From the NCBI RefSeq assembly GCF_040183065.1, contig NC_091131.1:17629300-17693299 (forward strand): a stretch of DNA of 64,000 bases, in the 5' to 3' direction. This document shows positions 1-11,929 of the stretch, piece by piece (the first letter of the stretch is position 1; every line of letters starts with the position of its first letter). A model generated the notes under the pieces. It ran no database searches, had not been told where the DNA came from, and saw only the letters and a list, made by a program, of their open reading frames with translations. The position numbers and the translations under genes were made by a program. The DNA is from Periplaneta americana. Lineage: Eukaryota; Arthropoda; Insecta; Blattodea; Blattidae.

Positions 1-428
1 CTGTAAACACCACGTTTCTTTCTTCAATTCGATTATCGATTATAAAATACGTCACACACTCTATCAATTTTGATTCATATTTTAAATACTTATTACCATG
101 GAATTCTGGTCAATTCTCTAGAGGGTTATTAACTGATCAAATAGTCGATATCGATCGAAAGGATAGATTATGTGGCATCCTATTAGTACGCTGGTCACAT
201 AGATTACAGAAGGCATATTTGTTTAAATTTACTTTAAAAATTGATTATTAAGGAGACGTTAATTGGAGATCTACATACTGAACTTCACTGTACTATGTTA
301 TTGACTATTAGCGTGATAGTTTCTTAAACAGTGTTCGTAAGGTAAAGGATCAGTGACAGGTTAGGTTTGGTTTGTTCAGGCTTTTGATATGCCTTGCATA
401 TATGCTTTTTGTTTGATACATAAATCTT

Positions 429-773
429 GTCCCGCGTCGTGGTCTAGGGCATCCTGCCTAGGACTCGCGTTACGGAATGCGTGCTGGTTCGAGTCCTCAT
501 GGGAGAAGAAATTTTCTCATGAAATTTCGGCCAGCGTATGGGACCGGTGCCCATCCAGCATCGTGATCACTTGGGGAGCTACGATAGGTAGCGAAAATCC
601 AGTTTCGCAAACCAGCTATAACGGCTGGGGGGATCATCGTGCTAACCACACTATACCTCCATTCTGATTGGATGATCGTCCACCTCTGTTTTAGCATGTG
701 GACGTGAGGCCAGCACTCGGCTGGTCGGTCTTGGCTCTACATGGACTGTAAGGTCACGGATTTACTTTTTTTT
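429..773 (+). mobile_element. tRNA-derived SINE, full length, with target-site duplication
   Basis: Begins with a tRNA-like A box (GTGGTCTAGGGC) and B box (GGTTCGAGTCC), followed by a unique body and a T-rich end. It is flanked by a perfect 12-base direct repeat TACATAAATCTT at 417-428 and 774-785, which fixes both ends. The short ORFs on both strands here are incidental. Confidence 0.85.
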
Positions 774-807
774 TACATAAATCTTAGGTACACTGACTCT
801 ACTATAT

Positions 808-2358
808 GACTCTACTAATCGATAGTGATCGCTAATTTGTTGTAAGTGTTGCTTCTTTTGTTATTACTTTTATGAATAGATGGCGAAGATAACAGTGTTA
901 CCAATAGTGTATAAATATACCCGCATTATATAATTCAATGTTTCATACCACGCTACTTCTTGTAAAACAACATTGAGTTCAGCTGGAAACCGCTGATATT
1001 GTTAATTATGAGAATAATTTATGCTTAACCTACATAATCATTTCCCCTCACACTATTTAACCGCCCAATAATGGTGCCACCTATTGAGAACTAGCGGAAC
1101 TCTTTCAAAGTTTGTTAATTTGATATATCCTTGATTCTGCATACCGTGGTTGGAAAATTCGCTTAACGATCACAAAATCGGTCAGATATCTGGTCGTATA
1201 AGCTTCCAAGGGATGTCAGAACAAAGAAATAACAAATTGACAAACTCTTAAATAGTTCCGATAGTTCTCAATAGGTGTCACTATTATTGGAACAGCACGC
1301 TATCGAAACGAAACGTCGTTGTCGGCCACTTTGCAAACATTGCCTATGGTCACGTGATAGAAGCTAATTATGTTAAAATACGCCAATACATAGTGTAAAG
1401 TTTGTAGATTACGATCATATAGTCGTTTTGTTACATTATTGGAATTAGAGTTATAGCAATGGATTGCTCATGACTTTCAGTCGGTCCTCGTAGCATATCA
1501 GCTGCTCGCTACATGCTACTGTTGAACGAAATAACGCGCAAGATACCCACTGTCAAGGGTAGCTTTCAATTGCTCCATACGCTCTTTTTTTTTTAATGGA
1601 AAAAGACATGCTTCATTGAACGAGTTCCGTTCACTCTTGCATGCATTGCTTGAATGTGTAAAGTTAAATTTGACAGAAAAGTTGAACTGTCTATGCATGC
1701 AATCTGAAGAAGATATTGAAAGACGCAAGTTTGATACGTTTTTCAATTAAGGTTCATGCAGGTTGTCTACATGGTCTGCAGTGTTAAAAGTAATCTTCAC
1801 TAAGTATATATATTTAGTATTATTATTATTGTTATTATTATTATTATTATTATTAATATATTAATAAATATGAAATATCATTCCAATACTTAGACCTACT
1901 TGATTCTCAAAATTGAACACTTTCGATAATCTTCAATAAAGATAATTGTTCCCTGGAGTTCAAAGATATCTACCTACAATTTTATGATCGTGTAAGCGAA
2001 CTTTCTAACTACGGAATAAGTCAGAATCAAAGATACAACAAATTAACAAACTTTTTAAAATAGTTCCACCACTTCTCAATAGGTGACACTATTGGGATAG
2101 TTAAAAATTTGTGGAAAATGAAGATGTACATTAGCTATAAATTATCTCATAATTGACAGTATCAGTAGTTTACCGCTAAATTTAGCATTTTTTTTTTACG
2201 TTCATTAGAGAGGGATGAAATTTTTAATTCTATAATGCGGGTATATTTATTTACTATTGGCGACACTTATTATCTTAGTCATTTATTTATACAAGTAATA
2301 ACTACAGAAAACACACTTACACGAACAAATAATCGATCACTGTCGATTGGTAGGGGTC
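808..2358. mobile_element. Old foldback element with inverted arms of about 390 bp
   Basis: The left arm 808-1195 matches the reverse complement of 1965-2358 over its length with many differences. Anchors are AATCGATAGTGATCGC against its complement near 2330-2350, GCGGGTATATTTAT (2237 versus the 920s) and CACCTATTGAGAACT (about 1079 versus about 2078). A further inverted copy of the last block lies at 1232-1291. The centre (1200-1960) carries an unrecognised 76-codon ORF (1746-1516) and an ATT microsatellite (1819-1852). No transposase was recognised. Confidence 0.65.
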
Positions 2359-2564
2359 AGGTATTTTTGAACGCTAGTATACATTCTAATTATTATGCCT
2401 GCCACCTACTTTTTAGATTTCGTACTAATGATGAGGAAAACTGCAGAGCTTTTCGAAACTATACTGGGAACTAAATACGATTCTTTTATTGTAATGAAAT
2501 AGCAATTCCCAGTCTTCTTCTATCCTCATTAAAAAAAATTAGATTTAAGAAAATTGTAGAAATT

Positions 2565-3036
2565 TGAACTGTTCATTCATTCATAGTGTTTTGCCCAAGG
2601 ACAGGTCTTTCACTGCAAACCCAGCATTCTCCAGTCTTCCTATTTTCTGCCTTTCTCTTTGCCTCCTCATATGATTCATATATCTTATTGTCGTCTATCA
2701 TCTGATATCTTCTTCTGCCCCGAACTCTTCTCCTGTTCATTATTCCTTCCAGTGCATCCTTCAGTAGGTAGTTTCTTCTCAGCCAGTGACCCAACCAATT
2801 CCTTTTCCTCTTTCTGATCAGTTTCAGCATCATTCTTTCTTCAACCACTCTTTCCAACACAGCTTCGTTTCTTATTCTGTCTGTCCATTTCACACGTTTC
2901 ATTCTTCTCCATATCCACATTTCAAATACTTCTAGTCGTTTCTTTTCATTTCGTCGTAAAGTCCATGTTTCTGCTACACTCCACACAAAGCACTTCACTA
3001 GTCTCTTCCTTAGTTCTTTCTCATGTTTTTATAATC
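2565..3036 (-). pseudogene. LINE reverse transcriptase ORF, carboxy-terminal end
   Basis: Minus-strand frame 2998-2573 reads KCFVWSVAETWTLRRNEKKR, then FEMWIWRRMKRVKWTDRIRN and NWLGHWLRRNYLLKDALEG. This is the post-RT region typical of insect non-LTR elements (ETWTLR, GH.LRR). It is truncated at the 5' side; the 3' end is a short ATTC-type repeat at 2573-2585. The element at 19013-19540 appears to be the same family, carrying the part just upstream. Confidence 0.85.
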
Positions 3037-3562
3037 TGTTCTCAGCTGTGTCACCATTACAAAAATGTTGTATCCCTGCAAGATAGGGGGAAGGGGAAAG
3101 GTTGAATTCTTCCATAGTACGTGAGCACATAAATCAGATCACTTTCCATCAAGATCAAATGAACGATGCCATTTGCAAAAAATATTCTGCTTAAGACTTT
3201 ATTTAAATTGAATGTCATATATAGTTTACCTCAGTTCGAATGTGGAGCTTAACCAATCGTAACAGTAGGGACACATCACAGAGCAAAACTTCGAATCAAC
3301 GACTATGGGGTGGGCAAACCATCAACAAATTCAACACAATGTCCAGCTCATGTACATGATAATCCATGAACATCTGGGTTATCAAGGTGTGTGCACAATC
3401 AGTACCACAACATTTGACACACTTCCACATGGAAGGACATAAACAACTCATTTTGCTGACACATCTGAGATGATCATGGGTGACAGCGTTTTTTGATGAA
3501 CAAGGTTTTTCTGCTGCTTGACTTTCTGGAATGAAGTGCTACACAACACTGTGAGATGTAAT

Positions 3563-4729
3563 CACAGTCTACTTTACACAGTCGCGAAGCTCAATATGTA
3601 GTAAAAATGCTAACATGGGTAGTTGCCCACCACTAGGATCGCTACTATCGCCTCATCATCACGGATCTCTCCTAGCAGATGACAAAATATGTTACACTTC
3701 CGTTGTCGTGTTCTTTTGGAAAAATTAACAGCTTCCTTCCATTATTGAAATATTAAATGGATAAAGTTCATTTATTATTTTAATGAAGTATATTAAATTC
3801 CACCATAAACTTGAAGATACCTGCAAGAAATAGGTTAATATTATTTTTGTTTGTGCAAAACGAACTGAAATTTACTATAATCGCTTCACTCATTCAAGAT
3901 TATAGCGATAATGAACTATGAAACCAATAAATATTAATTTGCATTTCCCTTTACAACAATATAATAACAATAATAATGGAAATATGAATTAATGGGAGTA
4001 ACTTACGTGTACCAGTACTTGTAGTGTAGACTTACATAGTTAACAAAGTGGGATGAGGTTAAGCAATAATAATCACACCAGAATTGGAAATAAAACGTGA
4101 TCAATAAATTTTATTGTAACAGACTTACTTTTTCTACGTTTCTAATAAAGTAACAAATAAAAATAACAACAAAATTAACAGCTATAATTAAAAACATACC
4201 GGTATCCTTTGAAAAAAAAAAGTAGGCCTAAGTTGTCTGAAAAATTTACAATTATTCAAGGAATCAGCTGATACAGACGTAGAATTAGTGCAAAGCTTTT
4301 GTTTCTCAGCTGCAGGTAATAACAGAACAGGTTTATTTGAAACATCAAATAAAGTCGGAACTGCATTCCAGATTAATTTATTTTTGTTTTCATTCATGAA
4401 TTGTGTGTTTTCGAAATGAAGAGAGCAAAACTTTACATTATTATAAAGATATGCGTCATTCTTTGTCATTAGATCTTGCCCCCTGCTGTTTATTAACCAC
4501 TTTTTGCATCTAGAAGTAAAATAAGAAATAGATGTTAGGATTTTTCTTCACGAGCATCAATGCGAAATACGCAACGACCTAGCACTCGATGGAAATACGA
4601 CTCAGTCCACTCTAAATCCAAAGTCGACCGTGGACAGTCTATAGTTTCTAGTTGCTAACCGCTTGGAGCGCTTTATCGCGAGATTCAAAAAATCACCTCA
4701 AGCTTCGCGACTGTATATAGTAGACTGTG
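3563..4729 (-). mobile_element. P-element-like non-autonomous transposon with THAP piece
   Basis: Ends are inverted: CACAGTCTACT at 3563 and AGTAGACTGTG at 4729, with the match continuing through CAGTCGCGAAGC on both sides (about 32 bases). Flanks atgtaat and atgcaat look like an 8-bp target duplication with one change. The minus strand inside contains a THAP-domain exon (4509-4188), the DNA-binding domain of P-element transposases. Length 1167 bp is far below an autonomous P element, so most of the transposase is missing. Confidence 0.7.
4188..4509 (-). pseudogene. THAP domain, carboxy half
   Basis: After a good acceptor (ttacttctag before 4509) the frame reads CKKWLINSRGQDLMTKND, then NNVKFCSLHFENTQFMNE and LIWNAVPTLFDV. 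The W, the C..H pair (FCSLHF) and AVPTLF are the second half of the C2CH THAP zinc finger. The first cysteine pair must come from another exon, not found. The frame ends at 4188. Likely remnant of the P-like transposase in the surrounding element. Confidence 0.72.
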
Positions 4730-4899
4730 ATGCAATCATGAGCAAGCATCCAGAGAATCTAACAGCACTGTTTTCTGCATGACAATGCTAGTCCCCTTGT
4801 CACAACACTGAAATGTTCCCGATCATCCCCCATACAGTCCCGATTGTCAACCTGTGATTTTCGCATCTTTTAAATGTATACATAAGCGAAATTGAACAT

Positions 4900-6806
4900 G
4901 ATGTTCATGGCAGAGAGAATAGGACATATAAAATAACGAAACATTTAAATAAAGAAGAAAAAGATGTACTCCATTATCAACCCAATAACAGGAAAAGAAT
5001 GGCTAGAGTATTTTAAAGAGCTATAGACGTGCAATGAAAATTACATTATTTTAGCTGAACCAAATGAAAATGTAGATCCGATAACTTTAGAATAATTATT
5101 AACAATTCTTAAAAGTAGTAAAAATAAGAAGGTGCCAGGCACAGGCAAAATCAACATCGAATGAATAAAATATGCATCACCTAATGTACAAATCAGAATA
5201 TTAAATCTCTTTAATACATGTTGGTTCCGTAGTTACGTTTCTGACGAAAGGAACTCAGCTCTAATCTCCCAATGTTTAAAAGAGGAGATAAATTATAGAG
5301 GTATCAGTATTCTGAACTCTTGCTATAAACTCTATGCCAAAATATTAAATGATAGAGTGAGATCAATAATGGAAGTTTTAATTTCAAACAGCCAGCATGG
5401 TTTCAGAATAGGGAGATCGTGTTCTGACTGCATATTTGCTGTTAACTCAGTTGACTGAGAAAAGAAAAGACTTATTTTACCTTTAACGACTATGAAAAGG
5501 CTTTAATAAAGTCAATCGATATAAACTATGGAAAATATAAAAAAACAGAGAAATTACATCTCATCTAATAAGAGCTATACACAGCCTTTCTAGATATCAT
5601 ACAATACAAATAAAAATATTCCGAAATGATACAGCAGAAATAAATAAAGGAGTCTGACAAGGTTACCCTTTATCACCGACACTTTTTAAATTCTATTTGA
5701 ATGAGGTCACAGAAATTTGGCTGAATGATTTAATAGATTTTAAAATAAATGAAATAAGTCTTACAACAATAAACAATACTATTTGCTGATGTCCAGGTCG
5801 TCATAAGTAAAAATAGGCCTACTTTACAAAAAACCATTTTCAAGTCAAATCAAATAGCAACTAATTTTCATCATCATCATCATCATCCTTCACGAATTAG
5901 GCCTCTGTAGACCTGTTTCGGCCCCTTGTTTGAGGCTTGAAAGTAATGTAATTTTCCCTAAGATAGGTTACTAGCCTTATCGTTAGGTAGTCCAGTAGTG
6001 GGGCTGCCACTTTTAGCCTCTGGACAGGCTTGTAATGCAGCATTTCCTCTGCATTTCATGAAACAGTTATACCGCTGTGACTCGGTCGCCATTTCCTCGT
6101 TGGTAGAAACAGGGTGGACCACGGGAAGGTGAGGATGGCATTTGGATAGGAGAGGCTGTATGTTTCGCGTCGCTATCCCTTCTTCACCCCCAACTAATTT
6201 TAACATGACAATATCTGTTAATAAAACAAAAACAATGGCTTTTCTAGGACCTCACCCAATTAGAGCAAAAATAGTTATAGATAGTAAAATAATAGAACAA
6301 GTTAATACATTTAAATATTTGGGTTGCTCTATAACTTGTGGAAAAAAGGTTGAAATTGATAATAAACTAAATATATTTAACTACTTATGTGGTATAATTC
6401 GCTGTACTTCAGGTAAAAAGATGCAAAAGGAAATTTTATTGAAGTTTTATAAAGCCATGGCAATCCCCTGATTTTTTGTATAGTTATGAATGCTGGACTC
6501 TAACCAAAGAATTGAAGCAGAAGAAATTAAGTTTTTGAGATATGTAGCTATACTTTAATTAGAAAGAGGAATGAAGGTATAACAAAGGAACTAAATATAC
6601 AAAGTATAACAGAAATAATTAGAACAAAACACGAGGATAGGAAAGAACACATACCCAGAATGCCAACTACACATATTGCTAGAGCAACCATGGATTATAA
6701 TCCAAGAGGAAGGAGGTCACTAGGAAGATCAGTTAAAAGATGGCGAGAGCAATTATGATGGAGGTGGAACAGGTCGAAAGGCCTAAGTCTTGAAGGAGAT
6801 GATGAT
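4900..6806 (+). pseudogene. Degenerate LINE reverse transcriptase, interrupted by a SINE-like insertion
   Basis: Translations with many stops and frameshifts retain RT landmarks: HGFRIGRSCSD-like (5398-5430), FNDYEKA (5480s), LFADVQVV (5785, the catalytic box decayed). After the insertion at 5869-6201 it continues with TISVNKTKTMAFLGP and NTFKYLGCSITC (6205-6471), then a PRGRRSLGRS-like tail and (GAT)n near 6800. Clearly dead; orientation plus. Confidence 0.8.
5869..6201 (-). mobile_element. SINE-like retroposon with ATG-repeat tail inside the LINE
   Basis: It lies between two copies of CAACTAATTTT (5858-5868 and 6191-6201), an 11-base target duplication within the LINE. The minus-strand 3' end is a (GAT)n run (5869-5887 in plus as CAT repeats). 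Its body shares blocks with 10905-11345 (TCACG.ATTAG and GCAGCCCCAC.ACTGGACTAC), so it belongs to an interspersed family. The 82-codon ORF (6206-5958) is not recognised. Confidence 0.7.
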
Positions 6807-7007
6807 GATGATAAGATGTTTGAAACAACGTCAGTTCACCTCACATCAGGAAGAGTGTGATGTCGTGGAACAGTAATTTGGACAGCAACCAGAAAGCTTC
6901 CTTGCCAAAGGCATCAGGAAAGCGATGCACCATTGGGACTGTTGCCTTAACACTGAAAGGAACTATTTCCAACCCTATCTGAGCCTGTGATGAGTGTAGT
7001 GTCTATA

Positions 7008-7618
7008 TACTGCGTGTTCAGTTCAAAGTGTGTCATGGCTCGCTGTATGCCGTCATGTGGCTAGCCGATGAGCCTAGAGAATTTAATCTTCCTACACTTC
7101 CGCAAAGCCATATTACCTACGTGCCAGAGAAGTTGCCTGGCAAATACGGTGTTCATTCAGAAGAGCACTTACCGATACGTACGGTAACGCCTGTAGTGGC
7201 AGGAATGTGAACTGTTTGGAAACACATACCGAGGTGAATTTTTTTCTTACTGTCGGGATATGGCAAGTGGGTTAAGATATTACTTACGTATTTGTTGACA
7301 TTAACTTGGACGGTCAACATGGACACGGAGCAATTGATTTGTGTTGTGGAATGTTGTGATACGCAACCGATGATAACGAATACCCTGCGTACGACTTGGC
7401 CGCACAAAACACAGTTCGAAAGAGGTTATGGTAGCACATAGACCGTACAGACCGCCATCTGTTGCTAGGACATTCAAGTTATACCGTACACGTTCTCAAG
7501 TTCAGATTGAACGCCTTGATTAATAGGCAACTTCTCTGACATAAAAGCTGAAACTCACTTCAAATCGCTGACTCATCAACAGTGACGTCATGACACACTT
7601 TGAAATGAACACCCAGTA
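7008..7618. mobile_element. MITE with TA target duplication
   Basis: Ends TACTGCGTGTTCAGTTCAAA (7008) and the complement of TTTGAAATGAACACCCAGTA (ending 7618) match over about 30 bases with two changes, both flanked by TA. The inverted ends continue into GTGTGTCATG. About 611 bp; two short ORFs inside are not recognised. Consistent with a Tc1/mariner-type non-autonomous element. Confidence 0.75.
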
Positions 7619-7740
7619 TAATTACATTTATGATAATAAAAGCTGGTATTCAATAGAAGGCTGAGTCTATGTTTCATTTTAAGGTACCCCATATGTAAAC
7701 GAGCTAAATAAGTGAACAAATGACTACTCATATTGAAAGT

Positions 7741-7764
7741 CTCAGAGAGAGAGAGAGAGAGAGA
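7741..7764 (+). repeat. (GA)n microsatellite
   Basis: A run of GAGA dinucleotides. Confidence 0.9.
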
Positions 7765-7870
7765 ATGTTTATGATTGAAAGAGAGAAAGAGACAGTTTGT
7801 ACATGTATGTGGATGTGTATGAAGGAAGGGTTAAAATAGGGACAGAATGCTCAGAATCGGAACATAATAG

Positions 7871-8678
7871 TTTTGTGCGAGATCGTGCGTATTTGCTTGT
7901 TTTCCGCACAGAACCAATATGCGGTAAGTGTGAAATACCACATTCAGTATTCCCAACGTAACACACACAACAATTTCCCTCTTCTTACCGCTTAAGCGCG
8001 ACATTCATTTTACTGCTTTAGGCTTTTAACATATTATTTTTAGAGACGTTTAACAAAGTAATAATTATAAATTGGAAACTTACCACTGCAATTTCACCTA
8101 AATTGCACTGTTAATTATTGTTTTTAAATATTTGCAAAAATTAAGTAAAGTCTACTACTCCACGAAACTTATTGCATTCCTGATACAAGTAACATTAAGG
8201 AAGCCGTGAAAAAATCAATGAGATTCCAGATGCCGATGTTATTACTGCAATATATTATATAAATAATATTGTTAAAATATTAAAATGAAAAATAAATCAT
8301 TACATAACCTTACCGTTTGTTTTAAGTTCGCATTTATAGACTGGGGGGAAAAAAAAGACACACGTATATCACGGCCTGTTGGGGTATAGTAAACACAGAA
8401 AACATTTTACAGCAACAAAGTTGAAGAAAGATATTTTGGTGTTCCGAAGTTGGCATCATTAAACAGAAACCAACATGGAGATTTCATTGCAACTAATTAG
8501 AAATTCGTCTTTCAGGTATGTAATAAACGATCTTCGCACAAAATAATGTACGATACACGAGCGGTATGTTTGTTTTCATGTTCTCGGAAATTAAAAAAGC
8601 TCAACTACGTTTCGCTTTTTCAATCTTTTCCTCGACCATGAAAACGTCAACATACCGCTCTTGTAACGTATATTACTA
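7871..8678. repeat. Interspersed 0.8-kb repeat, copy A
   Basis: Nearly identical over its whole length to 43494-44299, from TTTTGTGCGAGATCGTGCG to CGTATATTACTA, with scattered substitutions and small indels. The two copies end abruptly and have different flanks. The last 130 bases contain an inverted pair (GAGCGGTATG / CATACCGCTC) that can form a stem around an A/T-rich loop. No terminal inverted repeat between the two ends and no coding capacity seen; class unknown. Confidence 0.85.
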
Positions 8679-8840
8679 TTGCAGAGGCCGAGACGTTGAT
8701 GGGAGGATAATATTAAAATGGATTTGAGGGAAGTGGGATATGATGATAGAGACTGGATTAATCTTGCACAGGATAGGGACCGATGGCGGGCTTATGTGAG
8801 GGCGGCAATGAACCCCCAGGTTCCTTAAAAGCCATAAGTA
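8679..8840 (+). pseudogene. LINE carboxy-terminal tail (5'-truncated)
   Basis: Reads [20 protein letters not shown] then RDRWRAYVRAAMN and a stop. Same family as 47346-48010 and 29750-30363. Only the last 45 or so codons remain. Confidence 0.85.
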
Positions 8841-9553
8841 TACTTGTAATTAAGATTATTTATTGTAATCTCAACTTAAACATAAACATCTCAAATATCT
8901 GTAACATTCTTCTCCTTTGTAAATATACAATAAAACAGTACCTCATGACATTTCTTGTTTTTACAATAATCGTACAAAATCATAAAATCAGTTATTGTAA
9001 AAACATTATTTTTTACTGTTTTATTATACAAATTTTTAATTCATGTATCCATCACAGTACGTTTTAAAAAATTACTAATATATGATAACCTCTTCTTGTA
9101 AAAGCCATCTGTGTGTTATAATAACCCTGTATTTCAAGCATCTTACATTCAAAACTCTCCCTTCATTTTCTTCGTTATGGTGAATTAACCCCAAAGATCC
9201 AAGTCAACCATCATTTCATTTATGCTGAAATAAGAGCTGTAACACAACACAACAAAGATAATTTACACTTTCAATAAACAGAGTGATTTACATTACAGAT
9301 ACATGCTTCGAGGGGTGATTCTGAGTAAAATGTATCACAGCCATTATTTCTCATTTTCATATTATACATGTCTATGTTATATTTGAGACTTCAGTGAAAT
9401 TACTCAACATGGAAATCAAAGTCGGATCACAAATACGAAAATGCAAACCAAGAGGCCATAAATCATTTGAAAAGTCAGAGTAGATGTGGGAAAGAATTCT
9501 GTGGAGATTAAACCAGCCTTATGAGACAGTCACAAAGAAGAAAAAAAGAACGC

Positions 9554-9660
9554 AAATCAAGCTTTCAGGTATAAACTCCCTGTAAAGTTGATTTGAATAA
9601 TTTCGAGAGAAAAATTATTCAAATCAACTTTACAGGGAGTTATACCTGAAAGCTTGATTT
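9554..9660. repeat. Near-perfect hairpin, 49-50 bp arms
   Basis: Arms 9554-9603 and 9611-9660 are reverse complements except for one extra A in the left arm (ATAAACTCC versus ATAACTCC), around a 7-base loop. The right arm is the 5' part of the SINE that follows, so the locus is a head-to-head SINE fragment. Confidence 0.92.
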
Positions 9661-9900
9661 TCATAATACACGTCACTGTTCGTTAACAGAAAACCACAAT
9701 TTAAGTCACACGGAGTTACGTAGTGTGCACTCGAAGTTGGTTGCTTGACGGTTGTCAGCCCACTTTGAGGTCTGTGGATATAGAGGGAAAAATTGGATCG
9801 GTGTCTGGTAGAGTTCCCGGGTAGCTCAGTTGGTAGAGCGTTGGTACATTAAACCAAAGGTCCCGGGTTCGATACCTGGCCCCCCCTCAAAATTATTCAA
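9611..9900 (+). mobile_element. tRNA-derived SINE (same family as the 25.5-26.4 kb array)
   Basis: Contains GTAGCTCAGTTGGTAGAGC (A box) and GGTTCGATACCTGGCC (B box) at 9822-9885 and shares the leader with AAAGCTTGATTT and GTTCGTTAACAGAAAACC with the units at 25.5-26.4 kb. Confidence 0.85.
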
Positions 9901-10904
9901 GAAAAAAAGAAGATTAAACATGCAAATATATGAGAACAAGAGGTCTGGGTCTTCCACATCGTATTTCCTCCTCCATTTTGTGAATTTTGACGTGAAATGT
10001 CAATATTCGACCTACAAGGAGAGAAAAATTATAATGTTTTGAGATGAAAGATTTACTCTGATGTCACTCATGGTATCATGGAAACAAAAGCGTAAGATGA
10101 GCTTTGTTCCTAGAAGTTCTCAACATAGTCCTCTCCATCATGTGGTAACTATTTCCAAACAACAAAATTCTCTTAAATTACTAAATGGGTAAAATAAACG
10201 CCTTTGAATACCAAGTAAATATTTATATATATATATATATATTTGAAGGGTTTTTTTTTAAAAAAAAAAGAACCATAGTCCAAAAAATGCAAATTTGAGA
10301 TATTAAGCATGTGGTGAGAGTATTATAGTGACCATCTACTGGATTTGTTGTTAGTGGAAAAAAACACCGCAGTCCTATGTTATAGGAGTGGAAATTTTCA
10401 GTGGTTTTCATAAAACAACTATAGTCAAAAGACCTTTTTTTTTTTTTTTTGTGAAAACAGCCATTGTCCAGGACGATGGTAGCATTTACAAATATCCCAT
10501 TAATATCATATTGAAACATTTATCCATACACTTTTAAATTGCAGTAGATTGGCAGTACTGCTTCTTATGTATGTGGCAAAAGCCAACTCGGAGAAAAATA
10601 CTTTAGCACGTGAATTGTTGTATTAGTTAATGGAGTCATCTTTAGGTGCAGGAGTAATTCCATGGAAGAAACGTAAGCAACAAAAGGAGAAGAAACAGGA
10701 TATAATAAAGAAAATGAAGATTCAGCCACAACAGAGTATTTTTTCTTAAAGCAATCATTGTCCACAGTTACCTACATTTACACATGTATTTCTATGAGAC
10801 AATATAAGTTATAAATGTACTTCAGCTTATCCAAGTTTCTACAACACCTTAAGAAATGGCATGATGAATTTCATACTTGAAGTGTCAACAATACCCATTT
10901 TAGA
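9901..10904. other. No gene seen; AT-rich
   Basis: Contains a short TA run (10224-10241), two homopolymer runs (10252-10269, 10436-10450) and unrecognised short ORFs. A pair of related blocks with TTTATTTAAA-type ends may be another old repeat, but I could not define its ends. Confidence 0.5.
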
Positions 10905-11345
10905 GAGTTTTTTGTCATATCCGTCACGTATTAGACCCTGCAGGATCTGTTACGGTCTCATGCCAGCGCTTGCGTGGGCTTCCCAATTTCCTCTTTCCTC
11001 TTGGTACACAAGTAAGAATTTGTTTAGGCCATCGTGTGCGATCCATCCTTTCGACATGTTTTTTCCACTAAAGTCGATATTGTTGAACAAAATTAACTAT
11101 AGGATCCATTTTTAGTTCCTGCAATATGTCCACATTTTTATGGTGTTCCAGCAAAGAGCATCCCGCTGTTCATCGCATGAACCTCATCTCAGCTGTTGTC
11201 AGCCTTTGCTCATCAGCTTTTCTGATTGTCCATGCCTCGCTACTGTAAGTAGCCATATAAATGCCTGTCCAGAAGGCTATTAAGGTAGCAGCCCCACCAC
11301 TGGACTACTGTGCGACAGGCTTGTAACCTATCCACAGGAACTCTA
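10905..11345. repeat. Fragment of the SINE-like family seen at 5869-6201
   Basis: TCACGTATTAGACCCTGCAG (10923) matches the 5887 region in the same orientation, while GCAGCCCCACCACTGGACTA (11290) matches 6000-6020 in the opposite orientation. Two partial copies in opposite directions, or a rearranged one. Confidence 0.6.
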
Positions 11346-11559
11346 TATTACATTCAAGTCTCATAATATTAACAGCCGGAGTTTTTTGTTTCTCCTGAAA
11401 ATTTACGTTTTTGGACTGTGGTTGTTTTTCCAAGAAATTCTTCATTTCTTTAAGAATTTGCAGAGCTGTATAGTATATAAAACATCATTATTTACATAGT
11501 GGCATTTGATTTTCGAGAAGTACCACCCTATTGGAATGATTCAATAGATTTTTAAGACC

Positions 11560-11860
11560 AGAGACGTCGCCTAACTGCTGAAATGAGTTTCATGCGAAAA
11601 ACTGCTGGATACTCTCTTCTCAACAATCATCGGAACATAGATATTCTGAAGGAATTAAAAATTGACTCTATCGTCCACTATCTGCAGCAATACAGGCTTC
11701 AGTGGCAGATGCATGTCAAGAGGATGGATCGCTCTAGATGATCCAGGCAATTTTGTCGTGTGTCCCAAGAGGTCGAAGAAATTTAGGAAGACCTAGGAAA
11801 CGCTGGCAAGAGACTGTAACAGATCCACTGGGGTCTAACACTTGAAGGCTGATGATGATG
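11560..11860 (+). pseudogene. LINE carboxy-terminal remnant with (GAT)n tail
   Basis: Reads MSFMRKTAGYSLLNNHRNID, ILKELKIDSIVHYLQQYRLQ, WQMHVKRMDRS, then in another frame GRRNLGRPRKRWQETVTDP. This is the conserved carboxy end of an insect LINE, with one frameshift and a stop. The (GAT)n run at 11851-11912 is its 3' tail. Confidence 0.8.
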
Positions 11861-11912
11861 ATGATGATGATGATGACGATGACGATGACGATGATGATGA
11901 TGATGATGATGA
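11851..11912 (+). repeat. (GATGAT)n microsatellite
   Basis: GAT repeats with several GAC variants, at the LINE 3' end. Confidence 0.9.
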
Positions 11913-11929
11913 TACGTCGCCTACTCTGT

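Noticed and set aside
5869-5887. CAT repeats as a CRISPR or satellite start
   Set aside because: It is the short tail of a retroposon with an 11-bp target duplication; no spacer-repeat pattern anywhere in the window.
9822-9890. Possible functional tRNA gene
   Set aside because: The cloverleaf is imperfect (extra bases in the anticodon loop) and it recurs with the same flanks at 25.7-26.3 kb, so it is a SINE head.
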